Shown here: positions 57,419-64,000 of the stretch, piece after piece
Numbering within the stretch: the first letter of the stretch is position 1
How the letters are laid out: each line of letters begins with the position of its first letter
NCBI GenBank assembly: GCA_944327275.1
Contig: CALVHB010000013.1
Coordinates: forward strand, 1 to 64,000
DNA length: 64,000 nucleotides
From: Candidatus Gastranaerophilales bacterium
GTDB taxonomy: Bacteria; Cyanobacteriota; Vampirovibrionia; Gastranaerophilales; Gastranaerophilaceae
Direction of reading: 5' to 3'
Notes under the pieces: model-generated
Seen by the model: the letters and a program-made list of their open reading frames with translations, nothing else
Database searches by the model: none
Told to the model about the DNA's origin: nothing
Translations under genes and position numbers: made by a program

Positions 57419-57578
57419 GAAAATATTGAATATTTAAAAAAGATATGTTAATTTTTTGTTACAATATGTTAGAAGCTTGATTTTATTGGACGAAAACCTT
57501 GATTATATCTTGGATGTAGTGTCAAGTCTATACAATAATGGTTTTCATTGTATGATGTAGAAAAATAATGAGGGATAT

Positions 57579-58229
57579 ATGAAGAAAATTTTAATTTTAT
57601 GTATGTTACTGTTAGTAGGAAAAGCTGGAGTATCAGCGGATTTTAAGCAGGTTTCAGAACAAAAGGTAATACAAGAAAAAGTTCCGTCAGAAATTGTGTT
57701 AACAGGAAATTTGGTTTTTGACTGGCTTGATATTTCTCAACTTGAAAGAGATTCTGTAATTGAGCGTTATCGAAATGAATTATTTGATGAGAATACTGTA
57801 TATAAATATAAGAAAAAAGATTTTAGAAATGAATACAAAGATTTTTTGAAGGATTCTGATTATGAAAGGCATTATATGCTCGTCAGAAATAATGTAAAGG
57901 AGACAGATACAGAAAACCTTTGTGGTTTTTATAGAGGAAATCTTTTAATAAGTTATGCTGTGCAGTATAAAAATGATTTGAGAACTGTGTATTATTATGA
58001 CGCATTAGGTAAATTGCGTTATATAGACAAGTTTTCAGATAATTATCCGAATTTCCCGTACATGTCTAAACAGTATAGGGCAAATGGTTCTTTAGTCAGT
58101 GCGATTTATTTTATGTCTCATGATATGCAATATATGTACGAAGCTGATCAAAAATTTAAAGGCGCTTGGTATAAAGATAAGATGTATGATAGGCATGCAA
58201 AGCAAGTTTTAACAAGGACTAACTGGTAA
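57579..58229 (+). CDS. Exported hypothetical protein
   Basis: A 216-residue protein with a clear signal peptide (MKKILILCMLLLVGKAGVSA, cut near residue 20). The middle is charged and helical; the last about 100 residues show a repeated Tyr-rich beta pattern (VYYYDALGKLRYIDKFSD, YRANGSLVSAIYFM) reminiscent of MORN/YwqK-type repeats. No enzyme motif is visible. It stands alone, divergent from rpoB, with only a poor promoter match (TTGGAT/TACAAT, 15-base spacing). Confidence 0.75.
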   Translation: MKKILILCMLLLVGKAGVSADFKQVSEQKVIQEKVPSEIVLTGNLVFDWLDISQLERDSVIERYRNELFDENTVYKYKKKDFRNEYKDFLKDSDYERHYMLVRNNVKETDTENLCGFYRGNLLISYAVQYKNDLRTVYYYDALGKLRYIDKFSDNYPNFPYMSKQYRANGSLVSAIYFMSHDMQYMYEADQKFKGAWYKDKMYDRHAKQVLTRTNW

Positions 58230-58341
58230 GTAAATTAACTTGCTTTATTTCGTAAATTTTTATTAAAATATAATTGTAATTGTTGGTAATTTTTGTATTT
58301 TAGTGCTTTTATATATTTCGGGTTAAAAGAAAGGAGTTTAT

Positions 58342-58845
58342 ATGAAAGTAAACGGTGTCCATAACGGACAAAATTTTGGTATGGCTTTTAAATTAAAAGG
58401 AGATGGTGCAATTAATTTGGCAGAGCGTTTTCATAGTTACAGTGATCCAAAAATTGCGGAAAAAGCTTTTGTTGATAAATTTATTAGCCCGTTGCAAAAA
58501 CTTAAAAGTGATGTTGTATATGATGGCTCTCATGTTGTTGTTCATGATGCAATGAGTGCAAAAGCTTTTGAGGTTTTGGATAAAGATCCGAATATAGGTA
58601 AGTATTTAGATAAAACTACAATTAGTTATGATGTTAAATCTATTGGTGTAAATGTGGATTCTAATTCATATATGAAATTGTATGGTGATACAAAAGATGT
58701 TCCAGATATTTCGAGTTTAAAAAATGATGAATTAGAGAGAAAATTACTTATTGCAAAAGAAATCGCAGAAGATCTTGATAGTAAAATTCCAACTATTGAA
58801 ACTCAAAAAGATACTGCATCCAGGTTGAAAAATGTATTTGCATAA
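58342..58845 (+). CDS. Hypothetical soluble protein
   Basis: A 167-residue protein I do not recognise. It begins MKVNGVHNGQNFGMAFKLKG, an N-terminal Phe-Gly pattern resembling the ITFG/ISFN stretches of other unknown proteins here. The rest is alternating alpha/beta with VVYDGSHVVVHDAMS and a C-terminal helical pair (ELERKLLIAKEIAEDL). An AAAGGAG ribosome site precedes the ATG. It is followed by a bidirectional terminator. Confidence 0.72.
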   Translation: MKVNGVHNGQNFGMAFKLKGDGAINLAERFHSYSDPKIAEKAFVDKFISPLQKLKSDVVYDGSHVVVHDAMSAKAFEVLDKDPNIGKYLDKTTISYDVKSIGVNVDSNSYMKLYGDTKDVPDISSLKNDELERKLLIAKEIAEDLDSKIPTIETQKDTASRLKNVFA

Positions 58846-58868
58846 AATTTAATTTAATTAAAATAATT

Positions 58869-58896
58869 AAAAGCCTCAATAATTTATTGAGGCTTT
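58869..58896. terminator. Bidirectional terminator overlapping the M16 protease stop codon
   Basis: A GCCTCAATA/TATTGAGGC stem flanked by A and T. The stop codon of the minus-strand protease (58884-58886) lies in the loop region. Confidence 0.85.
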
Positions 58897-61463
58897 ACTA
58901 TTGATAAAACATAATTATTAGTAAAATATTTATTTGCAACTTCTATAATATCTGATTCCGTAACACTATTAATCAGCTGCTGATATTCTTCATCAAATTT
59001 ATAACCTCTACCTGATGTTTCAAACCAGCCTATTGTGGTTGCCTTATCTAAGTTTGTTTCTTGTGAAATTATGTAATTTCCTATAAGTTTGTCTTTTGCA
59101 TCTTGCAATTCCTTGGAGCCAACAAATTCTGTTTTAAATCTAAAGACTTCTTCTTTTAGTCTTTTTGTTGCATAGTCAAGGTTTTGAGGGTTTGTTCCGA
59201 TGTAGACTACAAATGCCCCTTTTAAGATGCTTGGTGCATATTGAGATCCAAGTTGATATGCAAGTCCATCTTTATCTCTTATGTTTTTGAATAATCGAGA
59301 ACTCATCCCTGATCCAAGCATTGAATCTATTACTTCAAGTGTTGCATATTCTTTTTTGTTTAATACTCCAGAAGTTTGCCAGCCCATTATAATCCAATCA
59401 GTTTTTAGATTTTTAATTTGTGTAGCTGATTTTTTTTCACTATTTAAAGAAGGGATTGAAAATTTTGTTATATCAAATTTTTCCCCTTTTTTATAATTTA
59501 ATATTTTTGTAAGTTCTTCAAGAGTACTTTCTTTATCAATGTTTCCATTTATTGATATGACTACGTTTTCAGGATAAAATACTTTGTTGTAGTAATTTTT
59601 AATGTCCTCAATTTGGATTGTTGGAAGTGTTTTTTCAAGAACTTTGTTTGAAATTGAGTACGGTGTATTTTCAAAAATAAGCGTTTTGTAGTTATCAACG
59701 GCTATGTTAAGAGGGATATCTTTACTTTTTTTAATTGCATTTAGTTTATCTGTTCTTGCTTTTTCAATTTCATAATCATCAAGTGTTGCGTTGTTTATTA
59801 CTTCATTAAGAAGTTCAAGTGTTTTTTTGTATTCATTTTTTGTAGTTAAAACTGTTATTATAAAACTGTCAGGTTTTACTGACGGAACGATTTTTATTCC
59901 GTTATCTTCTAAAATTTTTGCAAATTCAAGTGATGAATATTTTTTTGATCCCTTTGTTAATACAGAAGCTGTTAAATCAGCTGTTCCCGGAATTTTTTCT
60001 ATAAAATTGCCACCCTTTGCAAAAATACTCATAGCAATAATATCATTGACTTGATTAGGAGTAATTAATACGGTTGCACCATTTGCAAGTTGATATTTTT
60101 GAGTGTTTTTATTTTCACTTATTAGTTTTGCTGGAGTTTGTGCAGTGGTTGTACTTGAAATTTTAACTTCTTTGCTTTTTTGAGGAAGTACTATTGATAC
60201 AGCACTTTTTTCTTTGCCAAGATATTTGTCTGCAACCCTTTTTACATCTTGAGGTGTAACTTTTTTTATATTATCGAGATAGGTTTCGTAGTATTTAATA
60301 TCGTCTGTGGTAACAAAAGTATATCCGATTTCTCCTGCAATGTTGGAAATTGACTCTCTTTCATAGTAGGTGTTTCTTGCTATCATATTTTGAGCAAGTT
60401 TCAGCTGCTCTTCTGTTACACCGTTTTTTTGAATATATTTAATTTCTTCAAATATTGAATCTTCAAGTTTGGTACATTTTTCTGGAGTAAAACTAGCTGA
60501 GATATAAAAAATGCCATCATCTCTAAAACCTGTATTTGCAGTGCTGATAGTTGATACAAGTTGTTTCTGTTCTTTTAATTTTTGGTAGAATACGGAGGAC
60601 CTTCCTTCCCCAAGAATTGTCGCAAGGATATCAAGAGCGTAAGAATCTTTGTTATCTATGTCAGTTCCTCTAAAACCAATTAACATATATCCTGTTTGAG
60701 TATCAGAATATGCAATGTTTTTTTGCTGTGATGTTAGTTTGTTTTCCTTAGGGTATACTTGTTTTACAGGCTTTTTGTATTCTGAATTAAAACCTTCTTT
60801 AATTTTTCCAAGTACAGCATTAGAGTCTATATCTCCAACGACTACAGTGACCATGTTTGATGGTGTGTAAAATTTGTTGTAGTAATTTAAAATTTCATCT
60901 CGGTGTATAGTGCTGATAATTTTTTCGGTACCAATAACTTTTCTTTTATACGGGTGAGTTTTATACAGCATTTTTACCAAGTTATCATATACAAGAGTTG
61001 TTGGAGAGTTTGCATCTTTCATAATCTCCTCAATTACAACTTTTCTTTCTTTTTCAAGTTCTTTTCTTGGAATAAGAGGATGTAACAGCATATCTGAGTG
61101 CAGTTCTAAAGCTAAATCAAAATCTTTTGATGGGATTGTAATATAGTAGTGTGTAAAATCTTTACTTGTAGCAGCATTAGTTATTGCTCCTTTTGTTTCT
61201 AACATTTTGTCAAATTCTCCCGGAGCGTGATTTGTTGTACCTTTAAAAAACAGGTGCTCAAGGAAGTGTGAAACTCCGTTGTTAGAGTCATCTTCATTAA
61301 TAGAACCAGTTTTTATCCAAGTGTCAATAGTAACAATTGGATTATTTTTTACTTCTTGAATTATAACGGTTTGACCATTTTCTAGTTTGTATACGTTGAA
61401 ATCCCCAGCATAAGCGCAACAAGCTATGAAAAGAGATATTAATAAAGCTGCAAATTTTTTCAT
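58884..61463 (-). CDS. M16-family zinc protease, two-domain
   Basis: An 859-residue exported protease. Signal peptide 1-19 (ending AYA). The first M16 unit has the inverted zinc motif H66-F-L-E69-H70, with the distant Glu in the RKVVIEEIMKD segment. The second half (from about 440) is another M16 unit without HxxEH (LTASVLTKGSKKYSS, MGWQTSGVL) and probably shapes the chamber. Length matches the fused PqqL-like forms. It would degrade peptides in the periplasm or outside the cell. Confidence 0.93.
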   Translation of the reverse strand: MKKFAALLISLFIACCAYAGDFNVYKLENGQTVIIQEVKNNPIVTIDTWIKTGSINEDDSNNGVSHFLEHLFFKGTTNHAPGEFDKMLETKGAITNAATSKDFTHYYITIPSKDFDLALELHSDMLLHPLIPRKELEKERKVVIEEIMKDANSPTTLVYDNLVKMLYKTHPYKRKVIGTEKIISTIHRDEILNYYNKFYTPSNMVTVVVGDIDSNAVLGKIKEGFNSEYKKPVKQVYPKENKLTSQQKNIAYSDTQTGYMLIGFRGTDIDNKDSYALDILATILGEGRSSVFYQKLKEQKQLVSTISTANTGFRDDGIFYISASFTPEKCTKLEDSIFEEIKYIQKNGVTEEQLKLAQNMIARNTYYERESISNIAGEIGYTFVTTDDIKYYETYLDNIKKVTPQDVKRVADKYLGKEKSAVSIVLPQKSKEVKISSTTTAQTPAKLISENKNTQKYQLANGATVLITPNQVNDIIAMSIFAKGGNFIEKIPGTADLTASVLTKGSKKYSSLEFAKILEDNGIKIVPSVKPDSFIITVLTTKNEYKKTLELLNEVINNATLDDYEIEKARTDKLNAIKKSKDIPLNIAVDNYKTLIFENTPYSISNKVLEKTLPTIQIEDIKNYYNKVFYPENVVISINGNIDKESTLEELTKILNYKKGEKFDITKFSIPSLNSEKKSATQIKNLKTDWIIMGWQTSGVLNKKEYATLEVIDSMLGSGMSSRLFKNIRDKDGLAYQLGSQYAPSILKGAFVVYIGTNPQNLDYATKRLKEEVFRFKTEFVGSKELQDAKDKLIGNYIISQETNLDKATTIGWFETSGRGYKFDEEYQQLINSVTESDIIEVANKYFTNNYVLSIVKPQ

Positions 61464-61529
61464 TTTTCCCCCTCTTACTATTTTTATTATTAAATCATGT
61501 TACTATAAATTTTTTAATTAGAAAACAGT

Positions 61530-61805
61530 TTATTTCTTTTTTAAGCACTTTTTAATGATAAAAAATGCGGAAGTAAGTCCGATAGCACTCAAAATAGCAT
61601 ATACAGACTTAGGAGTTTTTCTTTTATCATAGCTTTCACTTTTCTTAACTGATACATATATATCCTCACTAAGTTTGTTAAAATCTCTGGTTGCTTTAAC
61701 GTGAGAATAAAGTGTAGGCTTATTAAATCTGTCAGGAGGGGTGATTATCCCGACATTTAATGGTGGGTTTTTCATGTTTTGATTTTGCACAGCTACACCG
61801 GTCAT
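61530..61805 (-). CDS. Small tail-anchored hypothetical protein
   Basis: A 91-residue protein with a polar N-terminus, a central charged helix (RDFNKLSEDIYVSVKKSES) and a single C-terminal membrane segment (SVYAILSAIGLTSAFFIIK) ending in KKCLKKK. This is a tail-anchored topology. No recognised family. It lies upstream of the M16 protease on the same strand and divergent from the Fur-family gene. Confidence 0.65.
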   Translation of the reverse strand: MTGVAVQNQNMKNPPLNVGIITPPDRFNKPTLYSHVKATRDFNKLSEDIYVSVKKSESYDKRKTPKSVYAILSAIGLTSAFFIIKKCLKKK

Positions 61806-61870
61806 ACCTCAATTAAAACAAATCATACTTAAAAATTGCTCTTAATATGTATTTATATTAAGAAAATAAC

Positions 61871-61920
61871 TTGACAAAATTAAAAAGTATATATAAAATG
61901 AGAATTATTATTATTTTTGT
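61871..61920 (+). promoter_or_regulatory. Promoter with Fur/PerR-box-like sequence
   Basis: TTGACA (61871-61876) and TATAAA (61892-61897, 15-base spacing, or an overlapping TATATA) precede ATGAGAATTATTATTATTTT, an A/T-rich sequence similar to Fur/PerR operators. It overlaps the start region, as expected for autoregulation. Confidence 0.5.
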
Positions 61921-61928
61921 AGGTACAT

Positions 61929-62312
61929 ATGAATTATTCAAGACAAAGAGAAGTAATATTAAATACACTAAAATCAAATGTAGTGCACCCTACTGCAGAA
62001 TATTTATATTCTGTTTTAAAAGAAACAGAACCTAACATCAGTCTTGCAACTTTGTATCGTAACTTAAATCAATTGGCTGAAAACGGCATAATAAAAAAAA
62101 TAGATGGTTTGGATACATCTTCTCATTTTGATCACAATACTCATGAACATTATCATTTTATATGTGAAAAGTGTGGACGAGTATTTGATGTAAGTTCCGA
62201 TATTGCACCGAATCTGGTTAAGAAAACAGAAGACGAAACAGGTTTTTTGATAAATAAATATGATATTGTGTTCAGTGGCACTTGCAAAGATTGTTTAAAA
62301 AACTTAGAATAA
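61929..62312 (+). CDS. Fur-family regulator (PerR-like)
   Basis: A 127-residue metal-dependent repressor. The N-terminal winged helix reads SRQREVILNTL through SLATLYRNLNQLAENG; the metal-binding half has HFDHNTHEHYHFIC, and two CxxC zinc sites (CEKCGRVF and CKDCLK). The His/Asp pattern fits PerR better than Fur, but I cannot separate them firmly. It directly precedes rubredoxin and rubrerythrin, which PerR controls in many anaerobes, so peroxide sensing is the likely role. Confidence 0.88.
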   Translation: MNYSRQREVILNTLKSNVVHPTAEYLYSVLKETEPNISLATLYRNLNQLAENGIIKKIDGLDTSSHFDHNTHEHYHFICEKCGRVFDVSSDIAPNLVKKTEDETGFLINKYDIVFSGTCKDCLKNLE

Positions 62313-62356
62313 AAATTCACATAGTAAAAGATAGTAATTAGAACAAGGAGAAAAAG

Positions 62357-62494
62357 ATGGAAAAATTTGTATGCACAGTATGTGGCTATGTTTATGACCC
62401 AGAGGAAAATGATGGTGTAAAATTTGAAGATTTACCTGATGATTACACTTGTCCTCTTTGCGCAGTTGGCAAAGATATGTTTGAAAAACAATAG
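62357..62494 (+). CDS. Rubredoxin
   Basis: A 45-residue iron-sulfur electron carrier with both CxxC sites: [11 protein letters not shown] (Cys 6 and 9) and [11 protein letters not shown]. The ATG has AAGGAG upstream. It would pass electrons to the rubrerythrin next door and to the flavodiiron protein at the window edge. It is slightly shorter than the usual 52-54 residues. Confidence 0.95.
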   Translation: MEKFVCTVCGYVYDPEENDGVKFEDLPDDYTCPLCAVGKDMFEKQ

Positions 62495-62528
62495 TTACTA
62501 ATTATTAAAAACAAAGAAAGGGTTTGTT

Positions 62529-63071
62529 ATGCCAGAATTAAAAGGTACAAAAACAGAACAAAATTTAATGGCAGCTTTTGCCGGAGAGTCTCAGGCAAGA
62601 AATAAATACACATATTATGCTTCACAAGCAAAAAAAGAAGGTTTTGTTCAAATAAGCAGAATTTTTGAAGAAACAGCTAACAATGAAAAAGAACATGCAA
62701 AACTTTGGTTTAAAGCGTTACATGGAGATAAAATTCCTGAAACTCTTAAAAACTTAGAAGATGCTGCAGACGGAGAAAATTATGAATGGACCGATATGTA
62801 TGCAACTTTTGCAAAAGAAGCTAAAGAGGAAGGCTTTGACAGACTAGCTGCTTTGTTTGAAATGGTTGGACGTATTGAAAAAGAACACGAAGAACGATAT
62901 AGAAAATTGTTAGCTGCTGTAAAAGGTAATACAGTTTTTGAAAAAGAAACAAAAGTAACTTGGGAATGCGGTAATTGCGGGCATGTAATGGAAGGAGAAA
63001 AAGCTCCTCAAGTTTGTCCGGTATGTAATCATCCTCAAGCCTACTTTTTTATTAAACCAAATAACTATTAA
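62529..63071 (+). CDS. Rubrerythrin
   Basis: A 180-residue non-haem di-iron peroxidase. The four-helix domain carries [13 protein letters not shown] (first ligand Glu), [14 protein letters not shown] (Glu and His), [10 protein letters not shown] and [10 protein letters not shown]; the C-terminal rubredoxin-like domain has [10 protein letters not shown] and CPVCNHP. All expected ligands are visible. It reduces hydrogen peroxide in anaerobes. It lies 34 bases after rubredoxin and is followed by a terminator. Confidence 0.95.
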   Translation: MPELKGTKTEQNLMAAFAGESQARNKYTYYASQAKKEGFVQISRIFEETANNEKEHAKLWFKALHGDKIPETLKNLEDAADGENYEWTDMYATFAKEAKEEGFDRLAALFEMVGRIEKEHEERYRKLLAAVKGNTVFEKETKVTWECGNCGHVMEGEKAPQVCPVCNHPQAYFFIKPNNY

Positions 63072-63077
63072 TTATAT

Positions 63078-63109
63078 GTGGGCTTTGCATTAGCAAAGCC
63101 CATTTATTT
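63078..63109 (+). terminator. Terminator after rubrerythrin
   Basis: A perfect 10-bp stem TGGGCTTTGC/GCAAAGCCCA with an ATTA loop, followed by TTTATTT. Confidence 0.82.
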
Positions 63110-63157
63110 GTGATACAATACAAGTGGATATGATTTTTCAAATAAACGAGGTGTATT

Positions 63158-63694
63158 TTGGATATAAAGAACAGTGAAACAGGTAAAAATTTGCAAAAAG
63201 CCTTTGAAATTGTTTCTAAAAGAAGAATGGAATATGATATTTATGCATTAATTGCAAAATTGCAAGGTTTTGAAGATGTTAGCAGACTTTTGTCCAGATT
63301 CGCCGAACATGAAAGAGAACATGCAAAACTTTGGTACAGATGGAGTAATGATGGTAAATTCCCTAAATTACTTGATTGTATGAAACTTGCTTTAGAACAA
63401 GAAGAAGATGAAATTAACGGTGTATATGAAAAATTTGCAAGTAAAGCAAGAGAAGAAGGGTTTGAACATATATCAGGTTTATTAAGTAATATTGAAAATA
63501 TTGAAAAATTACACTATGACCGATTAAGAAAGCTTATTCACAAATTAGAAGATAATGTCCCAATGAATCATGACGGAACATACAATTGGACTTGTTGTGT
63601 ATGTGGAGCGGTTTTTGTTCAGAAAGAGGAGCCTAAGTATTGTCCTCTTTGTTTAAAAGAAGAAGTATTTTTTTACAAAAAGCCAAATGAATAA
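63158..63694 (+). CDS. Divergent rubrerythrin-like protein
   Basis: A 178-residue paralogue of the preceding rubrerythrin with a TTG start (GAGGTG seven bases before). The rubredoxin-like end is intact (CCVCGAVF and CPLCLKEE). In the di-iron domain the first Glu block AFAGESQ is replaced by AFEIVSKRR, while RFAEHEREHAKLW, SKAREEGFEH and NIEKLHYDRL are kept. At least one iron ligand therefore seems lost, so its activity may differ. A terminator separates it from the first copy, so it is probably transcribed separately or by read-through. Confidence 0.88.
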   Translation: MDIKNSETGKNLQKAFEIVSKRRMEYDIYALIAKLQGFEDVSRLLSRFAEHEREHAKLWYRWSNDGKFPKLLDCMKLALEQEEDEINGVYEKFASKAREEGFEHISGLLSNIENIEKLHYDRLRKLIHKLEDNVPMNHDGTYNWTCCVCGAVFVQKEEPKYCPLCLKEEVFFYKKPNE

Positions 63695-63722
63695 ATATAT
63701 ATAGCAAAGGAGAATTTAATAT

Positions 63723-64000
63723 ATGAAATTTCAAGAAATTAAAAACAATATTTATTATTGTGGATTGAATGATTGTGACAGAAGAATATTTGATGAATTA
63801 ATTCCTCTGGAACATGGTACAAGTTATAATTCATATCTTGTAAAAGGTTCTGAAAAGACAGCTATCATTGATACAATGTATCCTCCAAAAACAAAGGAAT
63901 ATTTGAAAAGATTAGTTGAAAATCAAGTAGGAAAAGTTGATTATATCATTGCAAATCACGGAGAACAGGATCACTCCGGTTCAATCCCTGCATTATTGGA
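63723..64000 (+). CDS. Flavodiiron protein, N-terminal part (truncated by window end)
   Basis: The first 92 codons of an A-type flavoprotein (rubredoxin:oxygen/NO reductase). The metallo-beta-lactamase-like domain starts clearly (NSYLVKGSEKTAIIDT) and the di-iron motif H-x-E-x-D-H is present in ANHGEQDHSGS, which distinguishes flavodiiron proteins from hydrolytic lactamases. An AAAGGAG site precedes the ATG. Together with rubredoxin it would reduce oxygen to water. The rest lies beyond base 64000. Confidence 0.93.
   Translation, partial: MKFQEIKNNIYYCGLNDCDRRIFDELIPLEHGTSYNSYLVKGSEKTAIIDTMYPPKTKEYLKRLVENQVGKVDYIIANHGEQDHSGSIPALL

Overview
The window is low-GC bacterial DNA, densely packed with genes on both strands. 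The best fit is the non-photosynthetic sister lineage of Cyanobacteria (Melainabacteria/Vampirovibrionia, probably gut Gastranaerophilales). The strongest evidence is that the RNA polymerase beta-prime subunit is split into two adjacent genes (rpoC1, 52074-53783; rpoC2, 48162-52019), an arrangement known from Cyanobacteria and their relatives. A meso-DAP type MurE, an LktA-type filamentous adhesin, many small lineage-specific proteins and an anaerobic oxygen-defence cluster fit this placement. The taxonomic call is an inference; no 16S gene is present.

Layout. 1-4019: a possible C-terminal remnant running into an initiator tRNA gene, an unknown gene and a large secreted adhesin. 4142-5253: rpmH-rnpA plus an unknown gene. 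5351-10304: proC, a membrane-anchored kinase-like protein, an Fe-S CCG protein and ilvD. 10320-11202: a pilin-like gene preceded by a promoter, ribosome site and mini-ORF carrying a run of ten G. 11190-18253: cell-wall genes (ftsI-murE-nagA, an amidase) and pepA. 18523-23000: an rny-ymdB-PHP-pilin-like-LOG gene string. 23031-31381: apt, a glycosyltransferase, HU, a SWIM/SNF2 helicase, a DUF212 protein, a prenyl synthase and rsgA. 31528-37478: efp-accB-accC, a small HExxH protein, a MATE transporter, ndk and tgt. 37487-41280: a small membrane protein, mutS and an exported protein. 41287-41620: tRNA-Leu with a duplicated 3' end enclosing about 200 bp of unusually GC-rich, foldable DNA. 41629-48002: an ADP-ribosyltransferase-like protein, then a thioredoxin-ccdA-ribH-murQ-gpsA-ricT string. 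48162-57199: rpoB-rpoC1-rpoC2. 57579-61805: unknown exported proteins and an M16 protease. 61929-64000: Fur/PerR regulator, rubredoxin, rubrerythrin, a divergent rubrerythrin and the start of a flavodiiron protein.

How the genes work together. Most form housekeeping units: translation and RNA decay (rpmH, rnpA, efp, rny, rsgA, tgt), fatty-acid initiation (accB, accC), peptidoglycan synthesis and recycling (ftsI, murE, nagA, murQ, amidase), and transcription. The last 2 kb is a coherent peroxide and oxygen detoxification set under a Fur-family regulator with a box-like sequence at its own promoter. The most novel signals are the G10 tract, which could switch a leader ORF into frame with the pilin-like gene; the tRNA-Leu end duplication around a structured insert; and several lineage-specific proteins with kinase-like or ADP-ribosyltransferase-like signatures. 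The only stretch over 300 bases without a gene is 57200-57578, which holds a candidate rpoB promoter and a leader hairpin.
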